NCBI GenBank assembly: GCA_032716605.1
Contig: CM064545.1
Coordinates: forward strand, 7,932,141-7,996,140
Direction of reading: 5' to 3'
Origin: Paralithodes platypus
Lineage: Eukaryota; Arthropoda; Malacostraca; Decapoda; Lithodidae
DNA: 64,000 nt
Under the pieces are notes generated by a model. The model had not been told where the DNA came from, did not search any database, and saw nothing but the letters and a program-made list of their open reading frames with translations. Both the position numbers and the translations under genes were made by a program. Of the stretch, positions 21,047 through 29,655 are shown in pieces. Positions within the stretch are counted from its first letter, which is position 1. Every line of letters begins with the position of its first letter.

Positions 21047-21054
21047 TATATATA
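21047..21054 (+). promoter_or_regulatory. TATA box for the cold-shock-domain ORF
   Basis: TATATATA lies 32-39 bases upstream of the ATG at 21086, with CCAAT boxes further upstream in the repeat arm. A start about 30 bases downstream, near TTCACAGAC, would leave a very short 5' leader. Predicted from sequence only. Confidence 0.5.
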
Positions 21055-21085
21055 CCTGTAGTATTGAGTAGACTTCACAGACACC

Positions 21086-21469
21086 ATGAACACCAAAAAC
21101 ATCGGGACTGTGAAGTGGTACAATAATAAACGTGGTTTTGGCTACATAACTCGTGATGACAGTGAACAGGACATTTTTGTCCATTTTTCGGGAATTAAAC
21201 ATCAACATAACACTAAAAGATCCCTGGAAACTGGCGAAAAAGTCGAGTTCATTGTCAGAAGAGGAAGAAAAGGCCAAGAAGCACACGAAGTCACGGGACC
21301 AACTGGCAGCAGAACACAGGGATCTACCATAAAAACACCCAAGAAACAACACAGCAGAAATGTAGAACATGACATTAATGCAAAAATGTATGCATGTGTT
21401 CAAGCTGCAGTGGCAATTTATGGCTCAAATAAACATCGGATTGAGTCGGATAATTCCATTGATACTTAA
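21086..21469 (+). CDS. Intronless cold-shock-domain (Y-box-like) protein
   Basis: 127 codons from the first ATG after the TATA box. Residues about 6-72 form a cold-shock domain: GTVKWYNNKRGFGYITRDD contains RNP1 (KRGFGYI, residues 15-21), and DIFVHFSGI contains RNP2 (residues 29-34). The remainder of the domain runs through LETGEKVEFIVRRGRKG and HEVTGP. Such domains bind single-stranded nucleic acid; Y-box proteins package mRNA. The tail is basic. No intron is seen, unlike typical Y-box genes, so a retrocopy or an element-borne gene is possible. The frame stops at 21467-21469, and an acidic open frame in the -1 register follows without its own ATG, suggesting that the original protein was longer. 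Confidence 0.75.
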   Translation: MNTKNIGTVKWYNNKRGFGYITRDDSEQDIFVHFSGIKHQHNTKRSLETGEKVEFIVRRGRKGQEAHEVTGPTGSRTQGSTIKTPKKQHSRNVEHDINAKMYACVQAAVAIYGSNKHRIESDNSIDT

Positions 21470-22041
21470 CTAACTACAATGACCTGCCAACAATCAAGAT
21501 CCCTCTTGAAGCTCTGAAACCCCCCACTCAACAAGGAAGAAAGAATAAAACACCAAGGAAGGAGAACAAGCCAACTATTCAAGAAGAACAAGAAGAAGAC
21601 GAGACAGAAGTGGACCTCCAGGACTATGAAGAAGAAGATGAAAATGAAGTAGATGAAGATAAATACGAAGAAGAGGAGGAAGTAGAACACACTCCAACTC
21701 CTCCTGCTCCATCTCCGAAAAACACCAGATCACGAACGAAGAATACAGTGAAAAAACAAGAATACGAATGGGACCTACCAAACACTGATCACCTGGACTT
21801 CAAGAACCTCAAAAGCATCCTTACAAAAGAAGATGAAACACGAATAAGTAAAGACGTCTATGAGTGCATCAGAAGAATGGAAACAGAAACAACAGGCTAC
21901 TTCTACACGGCTTTTCGCAATATAGCAAGAACAAAGAAACCCAGCTGTAACTGGCGATGGGTGGAGATGAAGGAAAAATATGACATCAATAAATACTGCC
22001 AAGTTAATAACCTCCCCCCTGTAGAATATAACACACAATGA
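21463..22041 (+). pseudogene. Acidic ORF, probable continuation of the cold-shock-domain protein
   Basis: About 192 codons, open from a TGA at 21460-21462 to the stop at 22039-22041, overlapping the end of the preceding frame by 7 bases in the -1 register. There is no ATG before the sequence RRMETETTG near residue 139, so it is unlikely to be translated alone. Segments: a basic Lys/Arg-rich stretch, a long Asp/Glu-rich stretch (DLQDYEEEDENEVDEDKYEE), a proline patch (HTPTPPAPSPKNTRSRTK), and a C-terminal folded-looking part with Trp and Cys (TKKPSCNWRWVEMKEKYD). No family recognised. A single-base indel at the junction is the simplest explanation. The two pieces together would be a roughly 320-residue protein. 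Confidence 0.5.
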
Positions 22042-22344
22042 TAGCCAAATAACCATAATTCCTAACAATAATATCCTAATAAATACAACACTATAATATT
22101 TCAACTTAAATATTAGAATAGACTCAAAATTAACTTTTAAATACATAATAGACTCAAATAATAACTCTTAACTTCATTAAAATAATGTAATAGCTTTGGT
22201 GTATTACAGTTGCCCTACCCTGAATAAAGCAAGGTGATATGCCCACTAACATTTAATCTACTACTTTCTTTCAAAATGTCCTACTTTACCTTCCTGACCA
22301 AACCGCTATTTCCTCCCCCTTCCCCCGCTAGGGAAAAAAAAAAA

Positions 22345-22541
22345 TCATTCCTAGATAATGCTAGATGTTTAGCGAAATATCGGACCACCATGCACTTTGC
22401 AAACCTTATTCACCTTCTTACTGAACCTCAAAGACGATTTTTAGAAATATTGAAACCCTGAACGATAACATTTTGAAAGCTGAAACTGCTACTTCTTTTA
22501 ACCTTGTGTGCCTTAAAGAACATTTATTACCTTGCTTTACT

Positions 22542-22543
<2 letters not shown>
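22345..22543 (+). mobile_element. Dispersed AT-linked repeat, possible Penelope-like fragment (copy 2)
   Basis: Inverted copy of 1494-1690. The plus strand encodes FLDNARCLAKYRTTMHFANL and LTEPQRRFLEIL, then in another frame LKAETATSFNLVCLKEHLL, leading directly into a 60-bp (AT)n run. A frameshift separates the two parts. Confidence 0.45.
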
Positions 22544-22598
<55 letters not shown>

Positions 22599-22606
22599 GT
22601 ATATAA
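22544..22606. repeat. (AT)n microsatellite
   Basis: Near-perfect AT repeat of about 60 bp, terminal to the repeat at 22345-22543. The following 22607-23230 is AT-rich without a gene. Confidence 0.9.
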
Positions 22607-23234
22607 CACCATATATATAACACACCATTCACCGCCAGGGGGCAATTCAAGTCCCGGCCATGTTAACATGGCGATATTGTTGTTCTGACTGACTTTCCCT
22701 TGTGTCCAAAGATACGCATCTTGACATTTTGTTAAAACAAACCATATTCTAATCCCTTATATAGCGCCATACGTCAACATGCCCGGGATTTATATCACCC
22801 CCTCCTCTAGGATATTTGTTCAGTCCTACAGTCTTGTCATTACGGAGAGGAGCTAGCCGTCATGGAGTCTGTATTATCAGTGAAGTTAAAGCAATGAGAA
22901 ATCAACCGACCTCTTGTCTTTTTATCATCTTCATTTAAGTAATGCTTCATGTTTTCGGATGTTATATTGCTTAGAAGTTTTATGATTAACTTATAATGTT
23001 TAGGTTTTTTATTATGTCATTTATATATGTTGTGGTTCTATGTCATAAATGTTAGTCCGTATTTAGATTGACCAGTAGATTTTCTGTATACTATTATATT
23101 ATATTTCATAGGCTTTACTAAACTTTTGTATTCAGTGTGATACTAGTGTCTTCTTCCAAGTGTGTGCATTAGTTATTGTTAGATTTGCCTGATGTGATAT
23201 ATTTATACAGTATACTGTATATACACAGTATATA

Positions 23235-23239
<5 letters not shown>

Positions 23240-23280
<41 letters not shown>
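23240..23280. repeat. (AT)n microsatellite
   Basis: Near-perfect AT repeat of about 38 bp directly at the 3' end (minus strand) of the SINE at 23277-23420. Confidence 0.85.
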
Positions 23281-23282
<2 letters not shown>

Positions 23283-23676
23283 ATGTTCTCTCCACTAACC
23301 AACTTTACTCCTAAACTCGATTAATGAAATTAACAAACACATGTGGCAGTCCGGGTATTCGAACCCAGGACGCTCACACCGAAAATCAACACACTTATGC
23401 ATTGCACCACGAAGACAGTTAAAGAATGTTGCACAAGCCTACGATTTATTATGCAGTTTCGAATCCTGCATACCAATCTTAGCATGTACAATATCCCAAC
23501 TGCACTATCGGAGGCTATGAATATATGTGAATGGAAATAGTAATTAATGGGGCACTTAACCCTAGGGAAGGCCTCTCGATAAACTACTACTGAACCAGAA
23601 TTAATTATTATGTTCTCTCCACTAACCAACTTTACTACTAAACTCGATTAATGACATTAACAAACCCATGTGGCAT
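23277..23676 (-). mobile_element. tRNA-derived SINE with a second partial copy
   Basis: The minus strand at 23420-23345 has a tRNA-like head: GTGGTGCAATGCATAAG (A-box-like) and CTGGGTTCGAATACCCGG (B-box GGTTCGAATACC with a plausible T-stem). The body at 23277-23348 is repeated as a direct copy at 23603-23676 (about 68 of 73 bases the same), so two tandem SINE units are present, the second without its head. The first unit ends in (AT)n. Confidence 0.7.
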
Positions 23677-24211
23677 ATATATATTTTAAAGACTCATATT
23701 CATATTGAATATTTATCTAATCAGATAAGTATTAGAACATTTCATACGTTAGTATGGGATATGATATATTATGGGCTATGGGAGATATTATAATAATCAC
23801 TGTCAATATTGTCACTTCCTCGTGCAATTATTTACGAATGTATAATCTATGTCTAATGCATGCTGACATATTAACATCAAAGTGACCAGTTTGATCAATG
23901 GGGTGAAGTTAATACCAGGATGTGGAACGAAGAGCGACATAAACTGTAAAACACTGGAAGTGAGCTAGGATTATTGAATGGGAACAGTGACCCTGCATAA
24001 ATGTATCTAATGTGAATATTTACTCATATAAATAAAGTCATCAGCATTCATAATATGCTAAAGATATTGGTGAGTATAATAATTGTTTACGATTGTCGTC
24101 AATGATTTGTTTTCTTTTCTGTTTTAATATTATCTGGCGTTTAAACTGCTGCATATGTAAGGGTTTCAAAATAAGAAAGCATTTCTACTGATAAACCTAT
24201 ATACGATACCA

Positions 24212-24651
24212 ATAACCCGTTCAGTACCGGTGACGTCCTTTGTTTTATATTCTGGCAACTATTAGACGATTATATTAAATTTAAAAAGGGCCTTCAGAAA
24301 TTAACAAGCTTCGAATGATTTCACTTAGCCCTTTGTACTAACACAGATCTTTCTTAATCTGCACACAATCATCTAAATATAGCTAGAATCATAGACTACA
24401 GTAGATCTGGACTGGACACGAAAATGGAACTTTGCAGTAAGGGACCCAAAATCGGAGAACGAACCCCCCAAGTTCGAACCGAGAAACCGATAAAATGTGA
24501 TATTTTCGCGGTTTCGAGGCTCGAACTTGGGGGTTTGTTCTCCGATTTTGGGTCCCTTATTGCAAAGTTTATTTTTCGTGTCCAGTCCAGATCTACTGTA
24601 GTCTATGCTAGAATATAATTAAAAAGACGTGGTCGGTACAGAATGGGTTAA
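24212..24651. mobile_element. TTAA-type TIR element (copy 1) carrying a nested palindrome
   Basis: Ends ATAACCCGTTCAGTACCGGT at left and the complement of TTAACCCATTCTGTACCGAC at right: imperfect inverted repeats at a (mutated) TTAA target. The interior matches the solo copy at 25225-25434 apart from an insertion at 24390-24607. Confidence 0.75.
24390..24607. mobile_element. 218-bp nearly perfect palindrome (foldback element) with 7-bp target duplication
   Basis: Starts CATAGACTACAGTAGATCTG and ends with its complement. Arms of about 95 bases differ at only a few positions around a loop near 24490-24515. It is flanked on both sides by CTAGAAT (24383-24389 and 24608-24614), and the solo host element at 25225-25434 lacks it. 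One arm of a relative is at 27283-27361. No coding. Confidence 0.85.
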
Positions 24652-25224
24652 ATAATAGCTATAATGTTCGGAATACAAAATCCACTCCAATTACCGATGC
24701 TATTATAATCATTTTCACCCACACTCCTTTACTCAACGTAATATGATCAAGAACAGCCCTCTGTGGGTCCCTAACGATCTAGTACTGAAATATTAATTGG
24801 AACTCTTATCTGAGTCTGAATGCTACAGTACACAATAGTATAAGCAAACTTGAGCCCCCTCATACCATGGACAGTGTTTACATTTAATTTTCTTTTACAT
24901 ATAGTTTTCGCTCGGAAAGTTGTTAATCAAACTGTATACAAAGCCGGTATTCAGCTCATTAGTATTCCCCTCCTTACTACTAGAGTAACAGAAGTGAAGT
25001 CAGTCAGGCATATGTGAATTCGATTGACGCTGTTAATGCGAGCAAAGGGTGAAATGAGAGGGGTTATGGCAGTCATATATACGAGAGAAATGACTTAAAC
25101 ATGTTTTTAAATTGTTTTATACATGAATGTCTATATAATATGTTTGAGTGTATGGTAGAACAGAAATATCTAGTAATAGTTTGCATTCACATACTATGCA
25201 CAGTTGCACACCAACAATGAGAGG

Positions 25225-25434
25225 TTAACCCCTTCTGTACCGGCAACGTTCTTTTAACTTTTAATGGCTACTATTATTCACTTTAAAAGTGGCTTTCCAC
25301 AATTAACAGGTTTCGAACTATTTCACATTACCTTTTTTACTATCACAGATACTTCTTACTATGCACACAAATGTCTTAATATAGCTACCGGTATAAAATA
25401 ATGAAAACTACGTCGTTGGTACAGAAGGGATTAA
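25225..25434. mobile_element. TTAA-type TIR element, copy 2 (without insertion)
   Basis: 210 bp from TTAA to TTAA; ends TTAACCCCTTCTGTACCGGC and the complement of TTAATCCCTTCTGTACCAAC. Internal text (CACTTTAAAAGTGG, TTAACAGGTTTCGAA, CTTAATATAGCTA) follows 24212-24651. Confidence 0.8.
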
Positions 25435-25874
25435 GAGTCAACATGACAACATGAAACATCTGTGTAAGATGAGTTTTGATACAAGAGTTACTTCCTCTGT
25501 GCATTAGGTCATAATATGTGCATGCTTGTTTCAGCTAGCATATCAACATTTAAGGATAAGATAAACGGACCCTCCTTGACCACCAGACAATTACTATGCC
25601 ATACTTGGTCATACATAAACATATAGTATCTACTTCGTCACAGGTAAAACTAAAATTGTATTGTTTACACTATAATTTAGTGAACAGGCGATATTATATA
25701 GTACCTTTGGAAATACTTTTGGAAAGTAAAGGAGCTAAGACTATTTCAACGTACCGTTTATCTCACATATTTCAGACAGGTATCCGAATCTTCTAATGAA
25801 AGGAGTAATGAAAATAAACAATAATAGTGCAGAAAGGATCAAGTAACATTTGTAGGATTTTTTTCTTCTAGAAT

Positions 25875-26503
25875 ATTCAAATATACAGTACATCCTACTT
25901 ATTCAAATATACAGTACATCCTACTTATTCTAATATACAGTACATCCTACTTATTCAAATATACAGTACATCCTACTTATTCTAATATACAGTACATCCT
26001 ACTTATTCTAATATACAGTACATCCTACTTATTCTAATATACAGTACATCCTAATTCTAATATCTAATATACAGTACATCCTACTTATTCAAATATACAG
26101 TACATCCTACTTATTCTAATATACAGTACATCCTACTTATTCAAATATACAGTACATCCTACTTATTCAAATATACAGTACATCCTACTTATTCTAATAT
26201 ACAGTACATCCTACTTATTCTAATATACAGTACATCCTACTTATTCTAATATACAGTACATCCTACTTATTCTAATATACAGTACATCCTACTTATTCTA
26301 ATATACAGTACATCCTACTTATTCTAATATACAGTACATCCTACTTATTCTAATATACAGTACATCCTACTTATTCTAATATACAGTACATCCTACTTAT
26401 TCTAATATACAGTACATCCTACTTATTCTAATATACAGTACATCCTACTTATTCTAATATACAGTACATCCTACTTATTCTAATATACAGTACATCCTAC
26501 TTA
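25875..26503. repeat. 26-bp minisatellite, about 24 copies
   Basis: Unit ATTCTAATATACAGTACATCCTACTT (26 bases) with two main variants (ATTCAAATAT and ATTCTAATAT), one partly deleted unit near 26050. The A-variants cluster in the left half and the right half is almost homogeneous, suggesting recent expansion there. Confidence 0.95.
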
Positions 26504-26837
26504 TTTTTTAGTTTACCTAAAGTGACACAGTCAACTGTCCCGTCTATATTGTGTTATACTGCATTTGAATGGTGCTTTTTTCCCCCCATCTGTTTAAATT
26601 TGATGGGTAAAGTAAAAACGAAAAGGATAATGTTGAAATGGGTATACTACTGTAAGTATTGTTCATAACGACGAAAAATTTTATCATTACAAAATTAACT
26701 GTTTGTGTTAAGTCGGTAAGCTATTGTTGAAACATGTTTACCCTGGCCTGGCGACCTGCATTAATCCTCGAGGCTTTAGGGGAAGCCAGGCCGAATTTAT
26801 ACTCCAGCAGGGGAAGGTTGCCCAACAGATAGAAACG

Positions 26838-26838
<1 letters not shown>

Positions 26839-26877
<39 letters not shown>
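26839..26877. repeat. (AT)n microsatellite
   Basis: Near-perfect TA repeat of about 38 bp. Confidence 0.9.
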
Positions 26878-26878
<1 letters not shown>

Positions 26879-27282
26879 TTGCTGCCAACATTAATATCGA
26901 TGACACACTAAATAAGTTGCACTAGCTTCAGCTGTGTGAAATGTGTGATTATGCTTATCGTTTTCTGTCTGACTGCAAGACCAAGGACAAGATGCTTAGT
27001 CGGGGAATATTGCTAAAAGCTGTTTTTTGTATTAGGGTTTGTGTATTATTCTGAATCAATTGCAAACATTTGCTTTGCACCATAACCACTCCTTAATAGA
27101 AAAACGGCCACGCCCACATTTTGCGCTAGTCGCAAACCTAATTATTTGTGAAAACAAAACATTTGTGACATAAATTATGGGTGTCTACAGTGTTTTTTAT
27201 CTTTGAGGATTAGTGAATTAATTCCATTGAACAGTTTTTCATTTAGGCTCAGGTGGCACTTTATCCTCAAAATACGTAATCA

Positions 27283-27361
27283 TAGACTACAGTAGATCTG
27301 GACTAGACACTAAAATGGAACTTTGCAGTAAGGGACCCAATATCGGAAAACGAACCTCCAA
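27283..27361. mobile_element. Half of the foldback element of 24390-24607
   Basis: Starts CATAGACTACAGTAGATCTG and continues with about 92 percent similarity through AACTTTGCAGTAAGGGACCC up to CCAAGTTCAAACC, then stops at about the position of the palindrome loop. The second arm is absent. Confidence 0.75.
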
Positions 27362-28145
27362 GTTCAAACCTCAAACCATAGAGTAAAGAAGGATAGAGGC
27401 AAAAGTGTGACGTCACACGGTTATTTCCTCGCGCGAACTAGGAGTGTCAGCAATATCGTGGGGCATAATATTATGAGTAAAAGGCCCCGGTGGATATTCC
27501 TTATTTAATAATCCTTGATATCCGCTCGCCTGGCTGGTCTGCAGTGTTACTAAAGTAAGGGTAAGTCCGCATAATGAGGGGGCGATAGATTAAAGAGGGA
27601 ACGTCTTAAGAGTGAATTAATGTGAATAGAAACACTTGTAAATTATTTAAAATAAAATAGGTATATAGAAGCAAGAGGAAAATATTACGTATACGTATAC
27701 GTATACAATATCAAGTATAAATATACAAACAGTATGTATTTTTGTATATCTTTATTTTGGTATTGACCGATAAATTGAATTTAAAGGCGATAGTAGGGTT
27801 GGGTGGTGGCTAATAACTACCGTGTTTGATGTAGGAGCAATAATGGTTTGGTGGTTCTCACAGGTAAGCCACGGTAGCGTTGTCCGTATCTTCGTCATTA
27901 ATGTGTGACTTTAACCTCATGACACAGGGTCAAGTGGCTTATTTCTACACTTTCGGTAATGCACTATATTGACGAAAATTAGGGCATGGTGTGATAAAAG
28001 CTGTGTCAAAATATCATACTGATCCAAATGTTTGTTGATAAGTTATTCCCGAAAAACGATGTAACACAGCCTCTGAAACCCATAGTAGGTTATACCTATG
28101 ACATTTAGGAATATTTTGTCCCAGCCTGTTTGACGTTGGCAACTC
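27362..28145. other. Non-coding upstream of the gag/PR/IN element
   Basis: Contains a palindromic TGTGACGTCACA near 27406 and an ACGTATACGTATACGT-type run near 27688-27706. No gene and no convincing copy of the 31.2-33.4 kb region, which would be expected if a full 5' LTR were here. Confidence 0.4.
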
Positions 28146-28251
28146 ATTCGTGTGCTTGAATTTAGAAGATTAAGTACAACATTTTGGTGGGAAGCAGTGG
28201 GATTAGATAGATTGTTGGGTTGAGTATAAATGATCTAGCAGAACCGACATA

Positions 28252-29041
28252 ATGGCGATAGTATTACCGTTCAGAGCATGGGAAGAGGGGAAGGAAGAAA
28301 TCGAGCTTTGGCTTGAGCAGTTAGAATGTCAGTTCACACTACTTGACGTAAGGGAAAATGTGAAGAAAATCGCCTATGGTAAGGCACCCTTAGGTAAGGC
28401 CCTGAATGATGTGAGAGTACGTCTGGAAGGACTAGTATCGTGGGCCGAAGTCAGGAGCGCCTTAAATCGAAGAATTTAGCAAAGACACTTCCACCAGAAA
28501 AGCCAGAGAAAAACTGAAGAGTTTGAAACTTGATGGCCAAAATGTGAGAGCCCTGAGGAGGGAAATCACTAAGAATGTGAAACTAGCGTATCCCCATATG
28601 AACCAAGACAGCCAGGAAACTGAGATCAGGGAGATCATGATCCAAGCCTGCCCGGTAGAAGTTAGGAAACACTGTCTCTTTCATGAGGTTCACACTACCA
28701 AGGAATTGATGGAGGTCATTAAAATGATTCTGGAGGCTAGAGAAGTAAAAGAGGAAAAACAAAAAGGGGAAGAGGAGAACCCAAAGAAAGGGTATCCGAA
28801 AGCCCTGATTCGATGCTTCACTTGTAGACAGACCGGACACCTAGCTAGGAACTGTACCAAACGTCCACAAGCCCCAACCCCTAGATTTGACCTCAGACTC
28901 GCACTCCCAAACGATCGACCTCTACCCAGGGGAACCGATCCGAACCGGAGAGGCATGCTTCCGGTGGAATACCGTGAGATGGAAACCCAACCGGAAGTCA
29001 CAATGTCAGAAGGTGAAGATTTTTTTTTAAACCTCACATAG
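28252..29041 (+). pseudogene. Gag with CCHC zinc knuckle (one frameshift)
   Basis: Starts at ATG 28252 with a helical N-terminus (FRAWEEGKEEIELWLEQLEC). The frame changes once near 28465-28480, and then runs to a stop at 29039-29041. The C-terminal part contains the zinc knuckle CFTCRQTGHLARNC (28814-28855), which binds RNA in retroelement gags. It ends in EDFFLNLT, encoded over a run of T and the UUUAAAC site. Functionally it is the capsid/nucleocapsid precursor of the element. A stop in the first frame (TAG at 28477-28479) makes it a pseudogene as it stands. Confidence 0.8.
29026..29032 (+). promoter_or_regulatory. UUUAAAC -1 ribosomal frameshift site between gag and protease
   Basis: The heptamer TTTAAAC is in the correct register for gag (T TTA AAC), 7 bases before the gag stop codon. 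Slipping one base back enters the frame that is open from here through the protease (D-T-G at 29131-29139). UUUAAAC is one of the most efficient known -1 slippery heptamers. A downstream structure was not computed. Confidence 0.7.
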
Positions 29042-29655
29042 AAGGGCGATGTAGTAAGGTTAATATCTTAGAAAGACATACGACTTGTAAAACTATTGTG
29101 ATCAATGGGAAAGCCGCAAATATGTTAATTGACACGGGGGCTAATAGAAGCTGTCTTTTGGAGAGTTTTTGGAGGAAAAACCAGAGAGAAATAGAGACAT
29201 TACAGCAGTCTAGTATTCAGTTGTCAGGAGCTGGTGGTCAACTATTGACTATCCTAGGGAAAACTAATTCGGTAGTAATACAGTGGAAGGTAATTAAATT
29301 CACCACTGATTTTTTTGTACTATCGGGTAAATCTAATAGCGGAGTTGATGGGTTCCTGGGAATTGACCCAATGAGCCAGGGGATCTTGGAAGAATATTCC
29401 TTTGACGTTAGACAGAGACCGGAGAAATTGCACACTAACGCCGATGGCCCAGCTAGATTACCGGTAGCCCCCATTCAACCTCCTTCATTTAGCCAGGAAC
29501 AGACTAATCCGGGGTGTAGAGACAAGTTAAAATTTTCCGAGGGAGTCTGGAGGGATTCCAAGGATCGGGTGGTGTTAGACTATTTTGAGGCCAAACACAT
29601 GATACAACTCCTTCACGGTCAAGAGGGGAGGGGGGCTCATTTGGGACAGTCTTGA
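29032..29655 (+). CDS. Aspartic protease joined to integrase N-terminus
   Basis: Open in the -1 register relative to gag from 29032 to a TGA at 29653-29655. The protease has MLIDTGANRSCLLE (catalytic DTG at 29131-29139) and a later FLGIDPM flap/ILG-like block. Without any RT it continues through a linker (QRPEKLHTNADGPARLP) into the start of the integrase zinc domain: MIQLLHGQEGRGAHLG has the two His. The same frame continues past the single TGA as VLTQFNERYWISRAD. The usual Gypsy polyprotein has about 700 RT/RNase H residues between protease and integrase; here there are about 80. Confidence 0.75.
   Translation, partial: PHIEGRCSKVNILERHTTCKTIVINGKAANMLIDTGANRSCLLESFWRKNQREIETLQQSSIQLSGAGGQLLTILGKTNSVVIQWKVIKFTTDFFVLSGKSNSGVDGFLGIDPMSQGILEEYSFDVRQRPEKLHTNADGPARLPVAPIQPPSFSQEQTNPGCRDKLKFSEGVWRDSKDRVVLDYFEAKHMIQLLHGQEGRGAHLGQS

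Noticed and set aside
20425..21123. A 232-codon minus-strand frame
   Set aside because: It reads across an inverted repeat, the Penelope-like remnant and the promoter of the cold-shock ORF; only the central GIY-YIG-like part is meaningful.
23345..23420. A tRNA gene on the minus strand
   Set aside because: The head of a SINE with duplicated body and AT tail; the cloverleaf is incomplete.
25875..26503. A CRISPR-like array
   Set aside because: The repeats are directly tandem with no spacers, in a eukaryotic context; it is a minisatellite.
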